Under the pieces are notes generated by a model. The model saw only the letters and a list, made by a program, of their open reading frames with translations, was not told the DNA's origin and did not search any database. From the NCBI RefSeq assembly GCF_019393635.1, contig NC_057866.1:7613723-7677722 (forward strand): 64,000 nt of DNA, in the 5' to 3' direction. The stretch is from Dromiciops gliroides (taxonomy: Eukaryota; Chordata; Mammalia; Microbiotheria; Microbiotheriidae). Positions 47,853 through 58,394 of this stretch are shown one piece after another. How positions within the stretch are numbered: the stretch's first letter is position 1; every line of letters starts with the position of its first letter. Position numbers and translations under genes: made by a program.

Positions 47853-48015
47853 CTCGGGAGATAGCGGCACACAGGCACCGATGCAAGCAGGAAGCAGGAG
47901 CCTTGCGAGCGTACGCCCAGAGCTTAATACACCAGGACCCCGCCCCTGACACCCCCCTCCCCTCCCTCTTTCGCCGGCTTCCCCAGCCGCAGGCTGGGAA
48001 TGTGCTGAGTCACAG
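47853..48015 (-). promoter_or_regulatory. GSTP1 core promoter: ARE, GC box, TATA-like
   Basis: On the minus strand, in order towards the gene: TGACTCAGC (48012-48004), an AP-1/antioxidant-response element; GGGGCGGGG (47946-47938), an Sp1-type box; and TATTAA (47929-47924), at the place of the human TATA-like element. The 5' UTR would then be about 40-50 nt up to 47853. Human GSTP1 has the same three elements in the same order, with the TGACTCAGC core. Nrf2 or AP-1 control is inferred from this. Confidence 0.8.
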
Positions 48016-48630
48016 TGACACTGGCTCCGAGGGGCAGGGGCGAGGGCTGGGGGCGCGGGGAGAACTGGGGGTGGGGTGGGGGTGGGGCGCAGGGGGAGGA
48101 GCTGCAGAGGGGCTCCGGGAGAAAGGGGTGGGTGTGGGAGAGGAGCCGCGGCGGGGGCGGGGCGGGGAGAGGGAGGCAGCTGACTGCGGGAACAAAGTAT
48201 AAATTGGCGCTAATTAATTAAGGGAAGGCCCTATATTACTGGGGGGTGGGGGTGGGGTCTTTGCAGACAAGGATATCTCCCGGTAGGTCCATGAAGCTCC
48301 AAATGGCTCATGAATCTTGGGGAGGTGGGATAGGAAGACTGGCGGATAAAACAATATAGAGATATATCTCTGGAAGGACCGTAAATCACCAAATAGTTAA
48401 GGGAGGAAATTGTTGCAGATAAGGATGCTCTAGTAAATTAAAAAAAAAAAGAAGTCTCTGATCTGCTTGATGTGTGTTTGTTGTTCTCAGGGATTTTGGT
48501 GTATTTGCATAAATAAGGACCTTTGGTGTCTTAGGCCAGGTTTTCACTGGGCTCCTTGGCAAAATAAGGAAGTTCCAACAAATCCAAATGATTTGTATAA
48601 TCGATAGCCATCTCATTGGTCCATGCATTA
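48016..48630. other. GC-rich upstream flank of GSTP1, then A/T-rich
   Basis: 48016-48180 is G-rich (GGGGTGGGGGTGGGGC-like) and continues the CpG-rich promoter zone. The rest has no recognised gene or repeat. Confidence 0.4.

Positions 48631-48631
<1 letters not shown>

Positions 48632-48669
<38 letters not shown>
48632..48669. repeat. (GT)n at a SINE tail
   Basis: About 19 GT units sit where the T-run of the adjoining minus-strand SINE should be. Confidence 0.93.
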
Positions 48670-48671
<2 letters not shown>

Positions 48672-48801
48672 AGTGAGGCAATTGGGGTTAAGTGACTTGC
48701 CCAGGGTCACACAGCTAGTTAAGTGTCTGAGACCAGATTTGAACTCAGGTACTCCTGACTCCAGGGCCTGTGCTCTATTCACTGCGCCACCTAGCTGCCC
48801 C
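48668..48801 (-). mobile_element. marsupial CORE-SINE
   Basis: A minus-strand copy ending CCACCTAGCTGCCCC. GTCCATGCATTAT flanks both the GT array and the 5' end, so GT array and SINE together form the inserted unit. Confidence 0.9.
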
Positions 48802-48834
48802 GTCCATGCATTATTAATATTGTACAGACCCTAT

Positions 48835-49000
48835 GACCCGAGGAAGTAGCATTCCCAGCGAAGGCTCCACCAGCCTCGATTTGAAGACAGCCAGTGATGG
48901 GGAGCTCACTGGTACACGGGCATGCTGCCCTGCCATCTGAAGCAACTTCAACTCTGGCTCCGAGTGGACAATAGATTTCAAACCACAAAATGAAAGCAAT
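48835..49000 (-). repeat. old LINE 3' remnant (L3/CR1-like)
   Basis: GATTTGAAGACAGCCAGTGA, GGGGAGCTCACTGG and AGCAACTTCAACTCTGGCTC resemble the L3-type 3' end at 1640-1800. Confidence 0.45.
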
Positions 49001-49570
49001 CTTCAACCTCATTTGATTGTTAAGTGAGGCCATTGCTTCAACAGCAGCAAGGAAAATTACAAGATTTCACATGCCTAAACAAAACTAGGGCGGGGCAGTT
49101 GAGATGTAGCCCAAGAGCAGCAGAATTTAGAGGGTCCTGACAGCACTTGATGTGTAGAAACAATTGAATTGTGCATCTAGTTAGCATAGTTGCCCCCCAG
49201 GTGATCTTTTCTATGCCCCCACTCAGCACCCCAACAGTGACTTCCCACTCCAAATTGTCTTGGGTGAAAAATTGGTAGCTGCATCTCTGCCACATGCCCA
49301 TGTGTTATTGGTGAGGCTGTAAGGTATATGGTATATGAAGACATTACTGGTGGAAAGTCAGTTGGTCCAAACACTCTGGGAAACAATGTAGAATTATGTG
49401 GGAAAAAACTCTCAATCGACTATACCTTAAAAGCAGATCCTTTTAATTCCCAAACTAGAAAGGATTCTCTCTACCTGCCTCTGCAGGCCCTTTGAAGCCC
49501 TCCCTCATTTGGTTCCAAACTCCACCCAAGTGTAATGGCCCTCAAAGTTGACTGACTTTCTAAAGTGTAA
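49001..49570. other. no gene or clear repeat recognised
   Basis: A possible old-LINE relic (ATTGGTGAGGCTGTAAGGTA) is present at about 49308. Nothing else can be supported. Confidence 0.3.
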
Positions 49571-49575
49571 AGTCC

Positions 49576-49596
49576 ACACACACACACACACACACG

Positions 49597-49632
<36 letters not shown>
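49576..49632. repeat. (CA)n followed by 34-bp poly-C
   Basis: About ten CA units, GAA, then 34 consecutive C (49599-49632). The C-run could form i-motif or G-quadruplex structure. Its length is also a place where assemblies err. Confidence 0.93.
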
Positions 49633-49634
<2 letters not shown>

Positions 49635-50139
49635 GCCACCAGTCTTTTCTTATCCATCAGGAGCTCTCTGGGATTTCTGAGCCTGCTGGCTGCTGCCCTG
49701 CCCCGGCCCCAGACCCGACTCTTCTTCCTTTGTTTTCTGAAAATTCTCTCTGTTCTCCTACGTGGCTGGGTGATCACACATCTCCCTCCCTCTTAGCTCT
49801 GGTGTATACCAAGGCTCCCTTCTCCACTCTCTCATCCTGTGGGGGAGCTCATCCGCTTCCACAGTTTCAAATCTCTTCACAGATGGCTCCCCAATCTCAG
49901 GCCCAGGAGCCCCAGGGCTGAGCAGAAGGGCTGCTTCTAATGTGCAATACCTCACTGACTTCTTGTTCCTCCACCCAGAATTGATTTATTCCAGGAACAA
50001 GTCTCCTGCTTCCGTACAAACACTCATGGTTATTGATGCAGTTCGGATTATTTGGGTCCGTGTGAGACTTTTCTTTTGGCCTTTGGCCTTCGTGGGACTT
50101 GGAGCCAGTATCGGAATTGTGGATACAAAGGATATGGAT

Positions 50140-50345
50140 GATTTTTTTTATTTAATATTTTCCCCCCATTATACATGTAAATTTTTTTAACATTGCTTTT
50201 AAGAATTTTTTGAGTTCCACATTCTCTCCCTCCTTCCCCTCTCCCTTTCATTAAGAAGGCAAGCAGTTTGATATAGGTGACACATATGCAGTGGTGCAAA
50301 ACAGATTTTCATGTTGTAAATGAAAAAAGACAAAAAACCCCAAGA
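50140..50345 (-). mobile_element. L1-type 3' end
   Basis: TTGAGTTCCACATTCTCTCC, CTTCCCCTCTCCC and GCAGTTTGATATAGGTGACA mark a reversed L1 3' UTR. Confidence 0.65.
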
Positions 50346-50389
50346 AAAATAAAGAAAAAGTTTGCTTCAATCTGCATTCAAACTCTATT

Positions 50390-50525
50390 GGTGGGCTTTC
50401 TCTGTTTGCCTCAGTTTCCTCATCTATAAAATGAGCTGGAGAAGGAAATGGTCAAGAAAACCCCAAATGGGGTCACGAAGAGTCAGACATGACTGAAAGA
50501 ACGGAACAGCAGCAACAACAAAACC
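50390..50525 (+). mobile_element. MAR1-like CORE-SINE 3' half
   Basis: CTCATCTATAAAATGAGCTG, AACCCCAAATGGGGTCACGA and AGAGTCAGACATGACTGAAA form the RTE-tailed 3' half. Confidence 0.78.
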
Positions 50526-50780
50526 ATATCATTTTAAACTCTTTTGGCAAAGTTATTGGAGTCACTGAGTTTCCATGGGTCTGTCCTCCCACAGCCTCTC
50601 CAACTGTTTCTGTTTTATTTTGTTTTTTATCATCTTTGCCAATCTCGGGGGGTGCGAGTTATCCTAATTTCCGGTTTTCCTATTATTCATTTCTTTTGGA
50701 GCATCTTTTCAGATGGTTGTTGACTCAATATGTTTCTTTTCTTTTGGAAAACTCTTTCACTCCCTTTTCCCCTCACGGGA
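50526..50780 (-). repeat. old L1 fragment
   Basis: CCACAGCCTCTCCAACTGTT and TTATCATCTTTGCCAATCTC match the reversed L1 region also seen at 7262-7320. Confidence 0.55.
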
Positions 50781-50899
50781 TAGATCTGAGACTTGCACGC
50801 TGAGTTTGGTTCCCTATTTAGCTCAAGACCATACCAGACTTTTCTCCCAGTTGCTTTGATGGAGATTTTTAGAGGGTCCAGATGATTCTATTTTTGCAT

Positions 50900-51400
50900 G
50901 CAAAAGCTGATATGGGGTTGGGACATATAGGGGAATTAAAGAACTATTAAAGTTTAAACTGGCCAACTAGCTATCAGGACAGACACACCTAAAGAAGTAG
51001 GGGGAGATTAAATTCTATAGCAGGAAAGTCAGGCGTGGCTACTACCTGAGCTAGGAGACCGGAGATAATTTCAGAGGTCAGGACTTTGATTCCAAAAGAA
51101 AATTCTCCCTGACTCTCCTTTCCCCGCCCCCAAAGGGAACTTTCCATTGTCAGGTGGTATCTCTATAAAAACCTTTGCTTTTCTTCTGTTTGAGGAGAAA
51201 GGCAACTCAAAGAATCCTGAAGTCTCTAAGTCACCTCTTCTCTCCTAGAGGCAAAGTCTTTGACTTCCCTCTTGGTCCCTTTCTCTAAGTGCTCAAATAA
51301 AAGGCTATTTTATTCTAATTTAATTGTGTGTGAGAGCATTAAAGAGGAATACCTAAGGACCCCCACTAAAGTTGTGTAATGGAAATTGTCTGGTTGACAT
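50900..51400 (+). mobile_element. candidate LTR, gamma-like (ends uncertain)
   Basis: CTCTATAAAAACC at 51162-51174 is a TATA box, and CAAATAAAAGGC at 51295-51306 a poly(A) signal about 130 bp later, followed by a GTGTGAGAGCATTAAAGAGG U5-like end. This is LTR architecture. The termini and a target duplication could not be fixed. Confidence 0.6.
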
Positions 51401-51789
51401 TCTATGATCACCTCTGTCCCTAATTGAAGAATTCTCTCCCAGACTAAAAATCTGAAAAGTACCTTTTCACTTTCCTTCTCTCTTCCATTTTTTCTCCTGC
51501 TTTTTAAAAATGTCAGTATTGATGTAATTCAAATCAACGTACCCAGCTGGGCTGGGCAGCAAGTCACTTTTAGAGCCCCATGGGCAAGTTAATGTTTATA
51601 GACAGACAGTGCCTGCTGCCCCCTCTTCCTGCACTCTGCTTACTGCCCAGCTGGAAGGGGACCCCAGTCCTGAAGGCCATCCAGAGTTTTTCTTTGTTTT
51701 GGGAGCTGCCCTGGCAAGAACCTACTACCCAGGGCCAGTCTTCTGTCCTTCTCTAGGCTTTCCTAGACAGGTGGGCACCCTCTGTCCTC
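51401..51789. other. no gene seen
   Basis: Unique-looking sequence between the LTR and L2. No exon or repeat was recognised. Confidence 0.35.
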
Positions 51790-51937
51790 CCTGAGGCATC
51801 TTCCTAAAGCCTGACCCTGCCACTCCCTTGCTGAAACAACTTCATCGGCTCCCTAGGGCTCTAGAATTTAACCCTTCCTAGCCCTGCACTTCAGGCCCTG
51901 AGCTCCTACCTGTCTTTTCTTTTTTCCTTTTTCTTTT

Positions 51938-52087
51938 TTTTTTTTTAAGGCAGGGCAATGAGGGTTAAGTGACTTGCCCAAGGTCACACAGCTAGTAAGT
52001 GTCAAGTATCAGAGGCTGGATTTGAACTCAGGTCCTCCTGAATCCAGGGCTGGTGCTTTATCCACTGCGCCACCTAGCTGCCCCCCT
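51938..52087 (-). mobile_element. CORE-SINE in an L1 poly(A) tail
   Basis: CCTTTTTCTTTT occurs at 51926-51937 and 52088-52099, so the SINE entered the T-rich tail of the L1. Confidence 0.88.
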
Positions 52088-52651
52088 CCTTTTTCTTTTA
52101 AATGTAATAAATATTTTTATTTATAGTTTTGGGTCCCAATTTTTATCCCTCCTTCAGCTTATCCCTTCCTGAGGCAGTAAGAAATCAGATATGGGTTATA
52201 CATGTACGATTATGTCAAACATGACCATATTTGTCATTTTGTATAAGAAAACTTGATAAAAGAAAGAAAAATGAAAGAAAGCGAAAAATGGCCTGCTTCA
52301 GCCTGTTCCATCAATATCAGTTCTTTCTTTGGAGGTGGAGAGTATGTTTCATCAATAGTCCTTTGGGATTGCCTTGAATCATGGTATTGTTGAGAATAGT
52401 TAAGTCATTCACAGTTCTTCATCAAACAGTATTGCTGTCTCTGTGCAGTGTTCTTTTGGTTCTGCTGACTTCACTAGACATCAGTTCATACATATCTTTC
52501 CAGGCCTTTATGAATTCATCCTGCCTGTCATTTCTTATACCAGAATAATATTCCATCACCATCATATACCACAACTTGTTAGCCACTCCCCAATGGATGG
52601 ACATGCCTTTGATTTTCAATTCCTAGCCACCACAAAAAGAGCTGCTATGAG

Positions 52652-52808
52652 GAGCAGCTAGGTGTCGCAGTGGATAGAACACCAGGCCTGGATTCAGGAG
52701 GACCTGAGTTCAAATCCAGCCTCAGACATTTGACACTTACTAGCTGTGTGACCCTGAGCAAGTCACTTAACCCCAATTGCCTCATCAAAAAACAAACAAA
52801 AGCAAAAC
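52652..52808 (+). mobile_element. CORE-SINE inside the L1 body
   Basis: A plus-strand copy flanked by AAAAAGAGCTGCTAT at 52634-52648 and 52809-52823. Its tail has AAAC and GCAAAAC units. Confidence 0.9.
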
Positions 52809-53337
52809 AAAAAGAGCTGCTATAAATCTTTTTGTACAAATAGGTCTTTCTCTCCTTTGGGAGATGTCTTTGGGATATAATCCTAGCAGTGGTATTACTA
52901 GATCAAAGGGTATGCACAGTTCTATAGCCCTTTGGGCAGAGTTCCAAATCGCTCTCCAGAATGGTTGGATCTTTACACAACTCCACCAACAGTCTACCTG
53001 TCTTTTCCAATTCCGTTCTACAGCTGCTGTGTTCCTGTCTGTGTCCTCTGACCTTGAGTCTCTTTCCCCTTTTCCCCCGTTTGTACAGCATGGCCCTGGC
53101 ACCTCAGGCATGCCCCCTCCTCACCACTCCCTCTCGGGATCCTTGCAGGGAAGCCTTCCCCCAGTCCCACAACTCTTAGTGCCCATTCTCTCCTCAGTTT
53201 CCCTATTTGTTTATAATTTGTCTATGTCATTTATCTGTCCCCTTACCTGCTCCCTGCAAATAGAATGAAAGCTGATTCAGGGCAATGCCCAGCACACAGA
53301 AGACATTTGATAAGCTGAATTGATTTGTCTTGTTTTT

Positions 53338-53458
53338 GAGGAGCAATGAGGGTTAAGTGACTTGCCCAGGGTCACACGCTAGTATGTGTCGAGTGTCTGA
53401 GGCCAGATTTGAATTCAGGTCCTCTTGCATCCAGGGCCAGTGCCACCTAGCTGCCCCG
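53338..53458 (-). mobile_element. marsupial CORE-SINE, partly deleted
   Basis: A minus-strand copy ending GCCACCTAGCTGCCCC. The GTGGATAGAGCAC-equivalent segment is missing. TGATAAGCTGAATTGA / CGATAAACTGAATTGA flank it. Confidence 0.82.
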
Positions 53459-53511
53459 ATAAACTGAATTGAAAAGAGAATATTGGGGAAGAGAAGGACC
53501 CTAGAAAATGT

Positions 53512-53660
53512 AATGTCAGGTCTGGGAGGGACCTTAGAATGTAGAACATCAAGGCTAGGAGGAAGCTTAGAACCTAGAACGTCAAGGAAGGGAGGGGACC
53601 TTAGAACCTAGAATATCAGAGCAAGGTGGAGGGGATGTCTTAGAACAGAGAATAGTCCTA
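53512..53660. repeat. short tandem repeat of about 36 bp, four units
   Basis: Units read GGGAGGGACCTTAGAATGTA / GAACATCAAGGCTAGGAGG and so on, each about 36 bp with 20-30% differences by eye. The same words occur at 36315-36425. Confidence 0.65.
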
Positions 53661-53719
53661 CTGAGACTCAGCTCCTCACTGTCCACAGGGAGACAATGAA
53701 GCCAAGGAGGAAGGGAGGG

Positions 53720-53935
53720 AATAAGTATTTCCATATTGCCTACTCTGAACGAGGCACTTTACAAATATTATCCTGATTAATCCTCACAACAAGATAGGTG
53801 CTATTATCCTCATTAGGCAGAGGAGGGAACTGAGGCAGGCAGAAGTTAAGTGACTTGTGCAGGCTCACACGGCTAGTAAGCCTCCGAGGCTGGATTTGAA
53901 CTCAGGTCTTCCTGACTCCAGGCACACCTAGCACA
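53720..53935 (-). repeat. MIR SINE
   Basis: AACGAGGCACTTTACAAATA, GAGGGAACTGAGGCAGGCAG and GTTAAGTGACTTGTGCAGGC follow the reversed MIR consensus. Confidence 0.75.
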
Positions 53936-53939
53936 GGTG

Positions 53940-54755
53940 AGTGCCCCAGGCCCTGTCCTCCCTCCTGCAGCTAATGCAGCTGGAATCTAGAGAAGGCTCA
54001 AAGGCTTACACAGGATGGTCTGTCTGTATGCTCTCTCATTTGCTCCTCATTGACTCCATCTGCCCCGTTCGTGGGCGATTTTAGGGCGGGTGGGTTTGTT
54101 CTTGGCCAGAACGGGCTGGAGCCGAGCCTGTCCCCTTCCTGTCCCCTCCCTCTTCCTTCCTCCATGCTCTGCTCCCCCATCTCCCCCCAGGACACCAGTT
54201 TGTGGTTTCCTTGGCCTGATTCCCCGAACCTTCCCCTTGTTAGCCCATTACCATCTGTAGAACAGACCTTGGGGACAGACCCATCAGCTTCCCAGACCTT
54301 TAATCCAGGAATGGTCTGGTCTTGCCTCCAAGCTGTGGTACCTTCAGAGAAGGAGCCTCCCCAACTTCTCAGAAGACCTGGAGACCCTCCACATCTCCCT
54401 GCCTGCCCTCAGAAGAGGGGGCTGAGAACGGGGCCCCAACCTTGGCCTTGGGGCGTAGATGGCCCTTTCCATCAGACAAACGTGTCCTCTGAGAAGGCCC
54501 TGCCAATGGAAACCAAATCTCTGGACATTCTTACCGTACTGCCAGCCCAGCCTCTCAATCAGTCAACTAGCATTTATGAAGCACCTGCCTTTGTGTCCTG
54601 GCTAAATGAAGAGAGGTTCAATGCCCACCCTTGTAAGGGAGCAGCTCTTCCAAAGCCCTGCTGGGTCAGTGAGGGGTCTCCTGGGGGCCCCAGAGAAGAC
54701 TAAGAATGGCCACTTCCAAGTTTGTGTGCAAAGCACTTTATAAATAGTATCCTAG
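53940..54755. other. no supported gene; one long open frame
   Basis: A plus-strand frame of 217 codons (54050-54703) is Pro/Ser/Leu-rich, has no recognisable domain, and runs into old-repeat-like sequence near 54560 (CAACTAGCATTTATGAAGCA). I do not call it a gene. Confidence 0.4.
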
Positions 54756-54910
54756 GGGGCAGCTAGGTGGTGCAGTGGATAGAGCACCGGCCCTGAATTC
54801 AGGAGGACCTGAGTTCAAATCCGGCCTCAGACACTTGACACTTACTAGCTGTGTGACCCTAGGCAGGTCACTTAACCCTCATTGCCCAGCAAACAAACAA
54901 ACAAACAAAA
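54756..54910 (+). mobile_element. marsupial CORE-SINE, 14-bp duplication
   Basis: A plus-strand copy with (AAAC)n tail. AAATAGTATCCTAG flanks both ends. The host sequence is itself a MIR (54710-55105, minus). Confidence 0.9.
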
Positions 54911-55129
54911 AATAGTATCCTAGTCACAACTCTGTGAGGGAGCTGCTGTTTTTAATCTCCGTTTTACAGTTGAGGTAAAAAAAGAGATTAAGTGACTTTC
55001 CCGGGGGGCACAGAGCTGGTAAATGTTTGAGGTTGGATTTGAATTCAGGGCTTCCAGACTCCAGGCCCAGTCCCCTATGCACCACACCACTTAGCTGCCA
55101 GCAAACTTAACAGCTTGACCTAAGAAGTG

Positions 55130-56340
55130 CAAAACTTGCCCAAGTAACAGATTCTCTGAAAATTAGAATAAACCAAATAGAGCCCAACAAGGCCATGAAA
55201 CAACAAGAAATATTAACACAAAGTCAAAAGATGAATAAAATAGAAGAAATGTAGGGCATCTCACAGCAAAATCAACTGACCTGGAAACTAGATCAAGGAG
55301 AGATCATTTGAGTCACTGGACTACGTGAAAGCTGTGATCAATAAAAAAGCCTAGAAATCCTATTTCACCAAGTCATGGAAATAGTAAGAATCCCCTGGCC
55401 ACCCCCTGAAAGAAATACGCAAGTAAAAACTCCCAGGAACGTCACAGCCAAACTCCAGAACTTCCAGGACAAAGAAGAAAAAATATTGCAAACAGCCAGA
55501 AAGAATTCAAGCCCTGAGGAGCCTTGTTCAGAATCACCTACAGTTTAGCAGCTACCACATCAAGTACCAGAGAGCTTGGAATATGATATTCCAGAAGGAT
55601 ATCAGTTTACAGAGTTGGGTACAGAAACACATTTCACTCTATGAGGAAATAAGAAGGAAAGAAGAGAAGGAAAAAGAGAATGAGAGAGAGGGAAGATTAA
55701 GGGAAGGATTAGTACTAAGCAAAATAAACTCTAAGGGTGACAAAATATTTATAGCTTTTTTTTTAGATGGCAAAGAATTGGGCATATGAGGTTGTGCCAA
55801 TAATTGGAGAATGGATGAACAGGTTAGAGTATGTAATTATGGTGCTGTCAGAAACAATGGAGAGGATAGTGTCAGAGAAACCTGGGAAGACGTTGATGGA
55901 CGGCTGCAGAGTAAAATGAACAAGACTCGGAGAACAATTTATACAATAACAATAATATTGTAAAGATAAATAACATTAAAAGATTTAGGAGGGGCAGCTA
56001 GGTGGCGCAGTGGATAGAGCACCAGCCCTGGAGTCAGGAGTACCTGAGTTCAAATCCGGCCTCAGACACTTAACACTTACTAGCTGTGTGACCCTGGGCA
56101 AGTCACTTAACCCCAATTGCCTCACTAAAAAAAAAAAAAAAAAGACTTAGGAACTCTGATCAGTATAATGACCAAACACAATTTCAGAGAAATAATGGTG
56201 ACACCATCTTCCCCCTTTCCTGATGGAGAGATAGTGATACATATATATGGGTATAACTATTTTCTTTTAGTCATGGTCAGTGCAAAAATTTATTCTGCCT
56301 AACTATACATGTTTAATAATAGGGGTTTTTCTTTTTTTAA
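55130..56340 (+). mobile_element. HAL1-like (ORF1-type L1 relative) fragment
   Basis: ORF1-type sequence (CTATTTCACCAAGTCATGGA, CCAGAAAGAATTCAAGCCCT, ATGATATTCCAGAAGGATAT) passes straight into a 3' UTR (GAATTGGGCATATGAGGTTG, TGTCAGAGAAACCTGGGAAG) with no ORF2 between. That layout is the mark of HAL1 elements. Divergence is high, and a SINE interrupts it at 55990-56143. Confidence 0.65.
55990..56143 (+). mobile_element. marsupial CORE-SINE in HAL1-like element
   Basis: A plus-strand copy with A-tail. AAAAGATTTAGGA / AAAAGACTTAGGA (one mismatch) flanks it. Confidence 0.9.
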
Positions 56341-56551
56341 TGTTATTTATTTTATTCTTAACTTAAGAAATAAAACAATCATTTCCATAACAGAGTAGAA
56401 TAAAGACAAAAATACACATTAAACTGCAAATCTATTAAATACAACTTGTTACTCCTTTTAAATATATAAAGAAGTTATTCTATAACTTTCTTTTTTTCTT
56501 CCCTTCCTCCCTCTCCCAGAGATGGCTACCATTAGACAGAAATATGTGTGT

Positions 56552-56587
<36 letters not shown>

Positions 56588-58310
56588 GTAAAATCATTCT
56601 ATACATAATTTATCAGTTCTTTGTCTGGATGCAGGTAGCATCTTCCTTCTATGTCCTCTGTAGTTAATTTGGGTATTTATAAAGTCAAAATACTTAGTTG
56701 CTCAAAGTTGTCCTTAAAAACAATATTATTGTTACTGTCTACAAGGTTCTCTTCATTCTGCTCATTTTGCTCTTCATTGTTTCTTATGTCTTTCCATGTT
56801 TTTCTAAGATCATCGAGTTCATCATTTCATATAGTATATGAATAATAGTATTCCACAATTTCCGGTTCTTTGCCACCATAAAAAGAGCTATTATAAATAT
56901 TTTAGAACATATGGGTTCTTTACCTTTTCCCCTAATCATCTTTGGGAAAAGACCTAATGGTGGTATTGATGGATCAAAAGGTATAGGCAGTTTACTAAGT
57001 CTTTGGGCATACTTCCAGATTGCTCTCTAAAATGGTTGGATCAGTTCACAGTTCTACTAACAGTGCACTAATGTCCCAATTTTTCTACCTTCCCTTCCAC
57101 ATTTGTCACTTTCCCCTTCAGTCATTTTTAGCCAATCTGATATGTGTAAAATGATACCTCAAGGTTGTTTTCATTTGTATTTCTATAATCAATAATGATT
57201 TTGAGCGTTTTTTCATATGACTATAAATTGTTTTGATTTCTTCATCAGAAAACTGCCTGTTCATGTTCTTTGACCATTTATCAATTGGGGAATAACTCAT
57301 ATCATCATAGATTTGACAAAGTTCTTTATATATTTGAGATATGAATCCTTTATCTGAGAAACTGTCTGCAAATAATTTCCCCCAATTTTCCACTTTTCCT
57401 TTTGATCTTGGTTACATTTGTTTTATTTGTACAAAACTTAATTAAAAACTTAAAATTTAATGTAATTAAAATTATCCATTTTACACCTCACACTACTCTC
57501 TTGTTTATTCATAAATTGTTCACCAATCCATAAGTCTGATAGGTATTATGTTCCCTGTCCTTCAGATTTTCTTGTAATATCTCTTTGTATCTAGGTCATG
57601 TATCCATTTTCACCTTATTTGGGTAAATGGTGTAAGATCTTGGTCTAGGACCAGTTTCTGCCAGTTTCCCCAACAATTTTTACCAAATAATGAATTCTTA
57701 TCCCCCAAATTTAAATCTTTTCCCTTATCAAACACAAGGTTACTATAGTCATTTACTGCTGTGAATTGTGTATCTATTCTGTGTCACTGATCTACATTTC
57801 TATTTCTTGGCCAGTACCAGATCATTTTGTTGTTGTTGTTTTTATTTATTTATTTTTAGTGAGACAATTGGGGTTAAGTGACTTGGTCAGGGTCACACAG
57901 CTAGTAAGTGTCAAGTGTCTGAGGTCAGATTTGTATTCAGGTCCTCCTGAATCCAGGGCTGGTGCTCTATCCACTATGCCACGTAGCTGCCCAGTACCAG
58001 ATCATTTTGATAATTATTGCCTTATAATATACTTTAAGGTCTGGCTCTGATAAACTATCTCCTTCCTATACATTTTTTCATTAGTTCCTGTTATATTCTT
58101 GACCTTTTGTTCTTCCAAATGAATTTTTTCTAATCCAGTAATTTTTTTTGTAATTTAATTGAGATGACATTGAATATATAAATTAGTTTAGGTAAAATTG
58201 TCATTTTTATTATGTTGGTCCTGCCTATCCATGAATAATTAATATCTTTCCAATTCTTTAAATCTGATTTTATTTGCATAAAAAATTTTTTAAAGAATTT
58301 TATTCATATT
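56341..58310 (-). mobile_element. older L1, ORF2 3' half and 3' UTR
   Basis: The region runs antiparallel to L1 ORF2. The frame at 57393-57118 has SFSDKGFISQIYKELCQIYD and DKWSKNMNRQFSDEEIKTIY, homologous to the younger copy at 6830-8086, but many breaks lie between the surviving frames. A (CA)n run is at 56555-56582. A SINE interrupts at 57830-57990. Confidence 0.87.
57830..57990 (-). mobile_element. CORE-SINE in L1, 19-bp duplication
   Basis: CCAGTACCAGATCATTTTG at 57811-57829 and 57991-58009 bounds it exactly. The tail shows GTT and ATTT repeats. Confidence 0.93.
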
Positions 58311-58394
58311 GGCAGGGGTGGAGTGGGGTAGGAGAGAGGGCAGATTTTTGCTAGTTGAAAAAAAAATAGAATTTAATTTTTAAAAATAGATTAG

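Larger units (their letters stand above)
51920..52993 (-). mobile_element. older L1 3' part inserted in L2
   Basis: Reversed L1 3' UTR and ORF2 end (TGGATGGACATGCCTTTGAT, AGAATGGTTGGATCTTTACA). CTACCTGTCTTTTC at 51906-51919 and 52994-53007 is a 14-bp duplication bounding it. Two SINEs lie inside. Confidence 0.88.
51790..53330 (+). mobile_element. L2 LINE 3' region split by an L1
   Basis: TTCCTAAAGCCTGACCCTGC and AACTTCATCGGCTCCCTAGG lead to 51919. The L2 resumes at about 52994 with CTACCTGTCTTTTCCAATTC, TCTGTCCCCTTACCTGCTCC and GCCCAGCACACAGAAGACAT. Confidence 0.7.
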
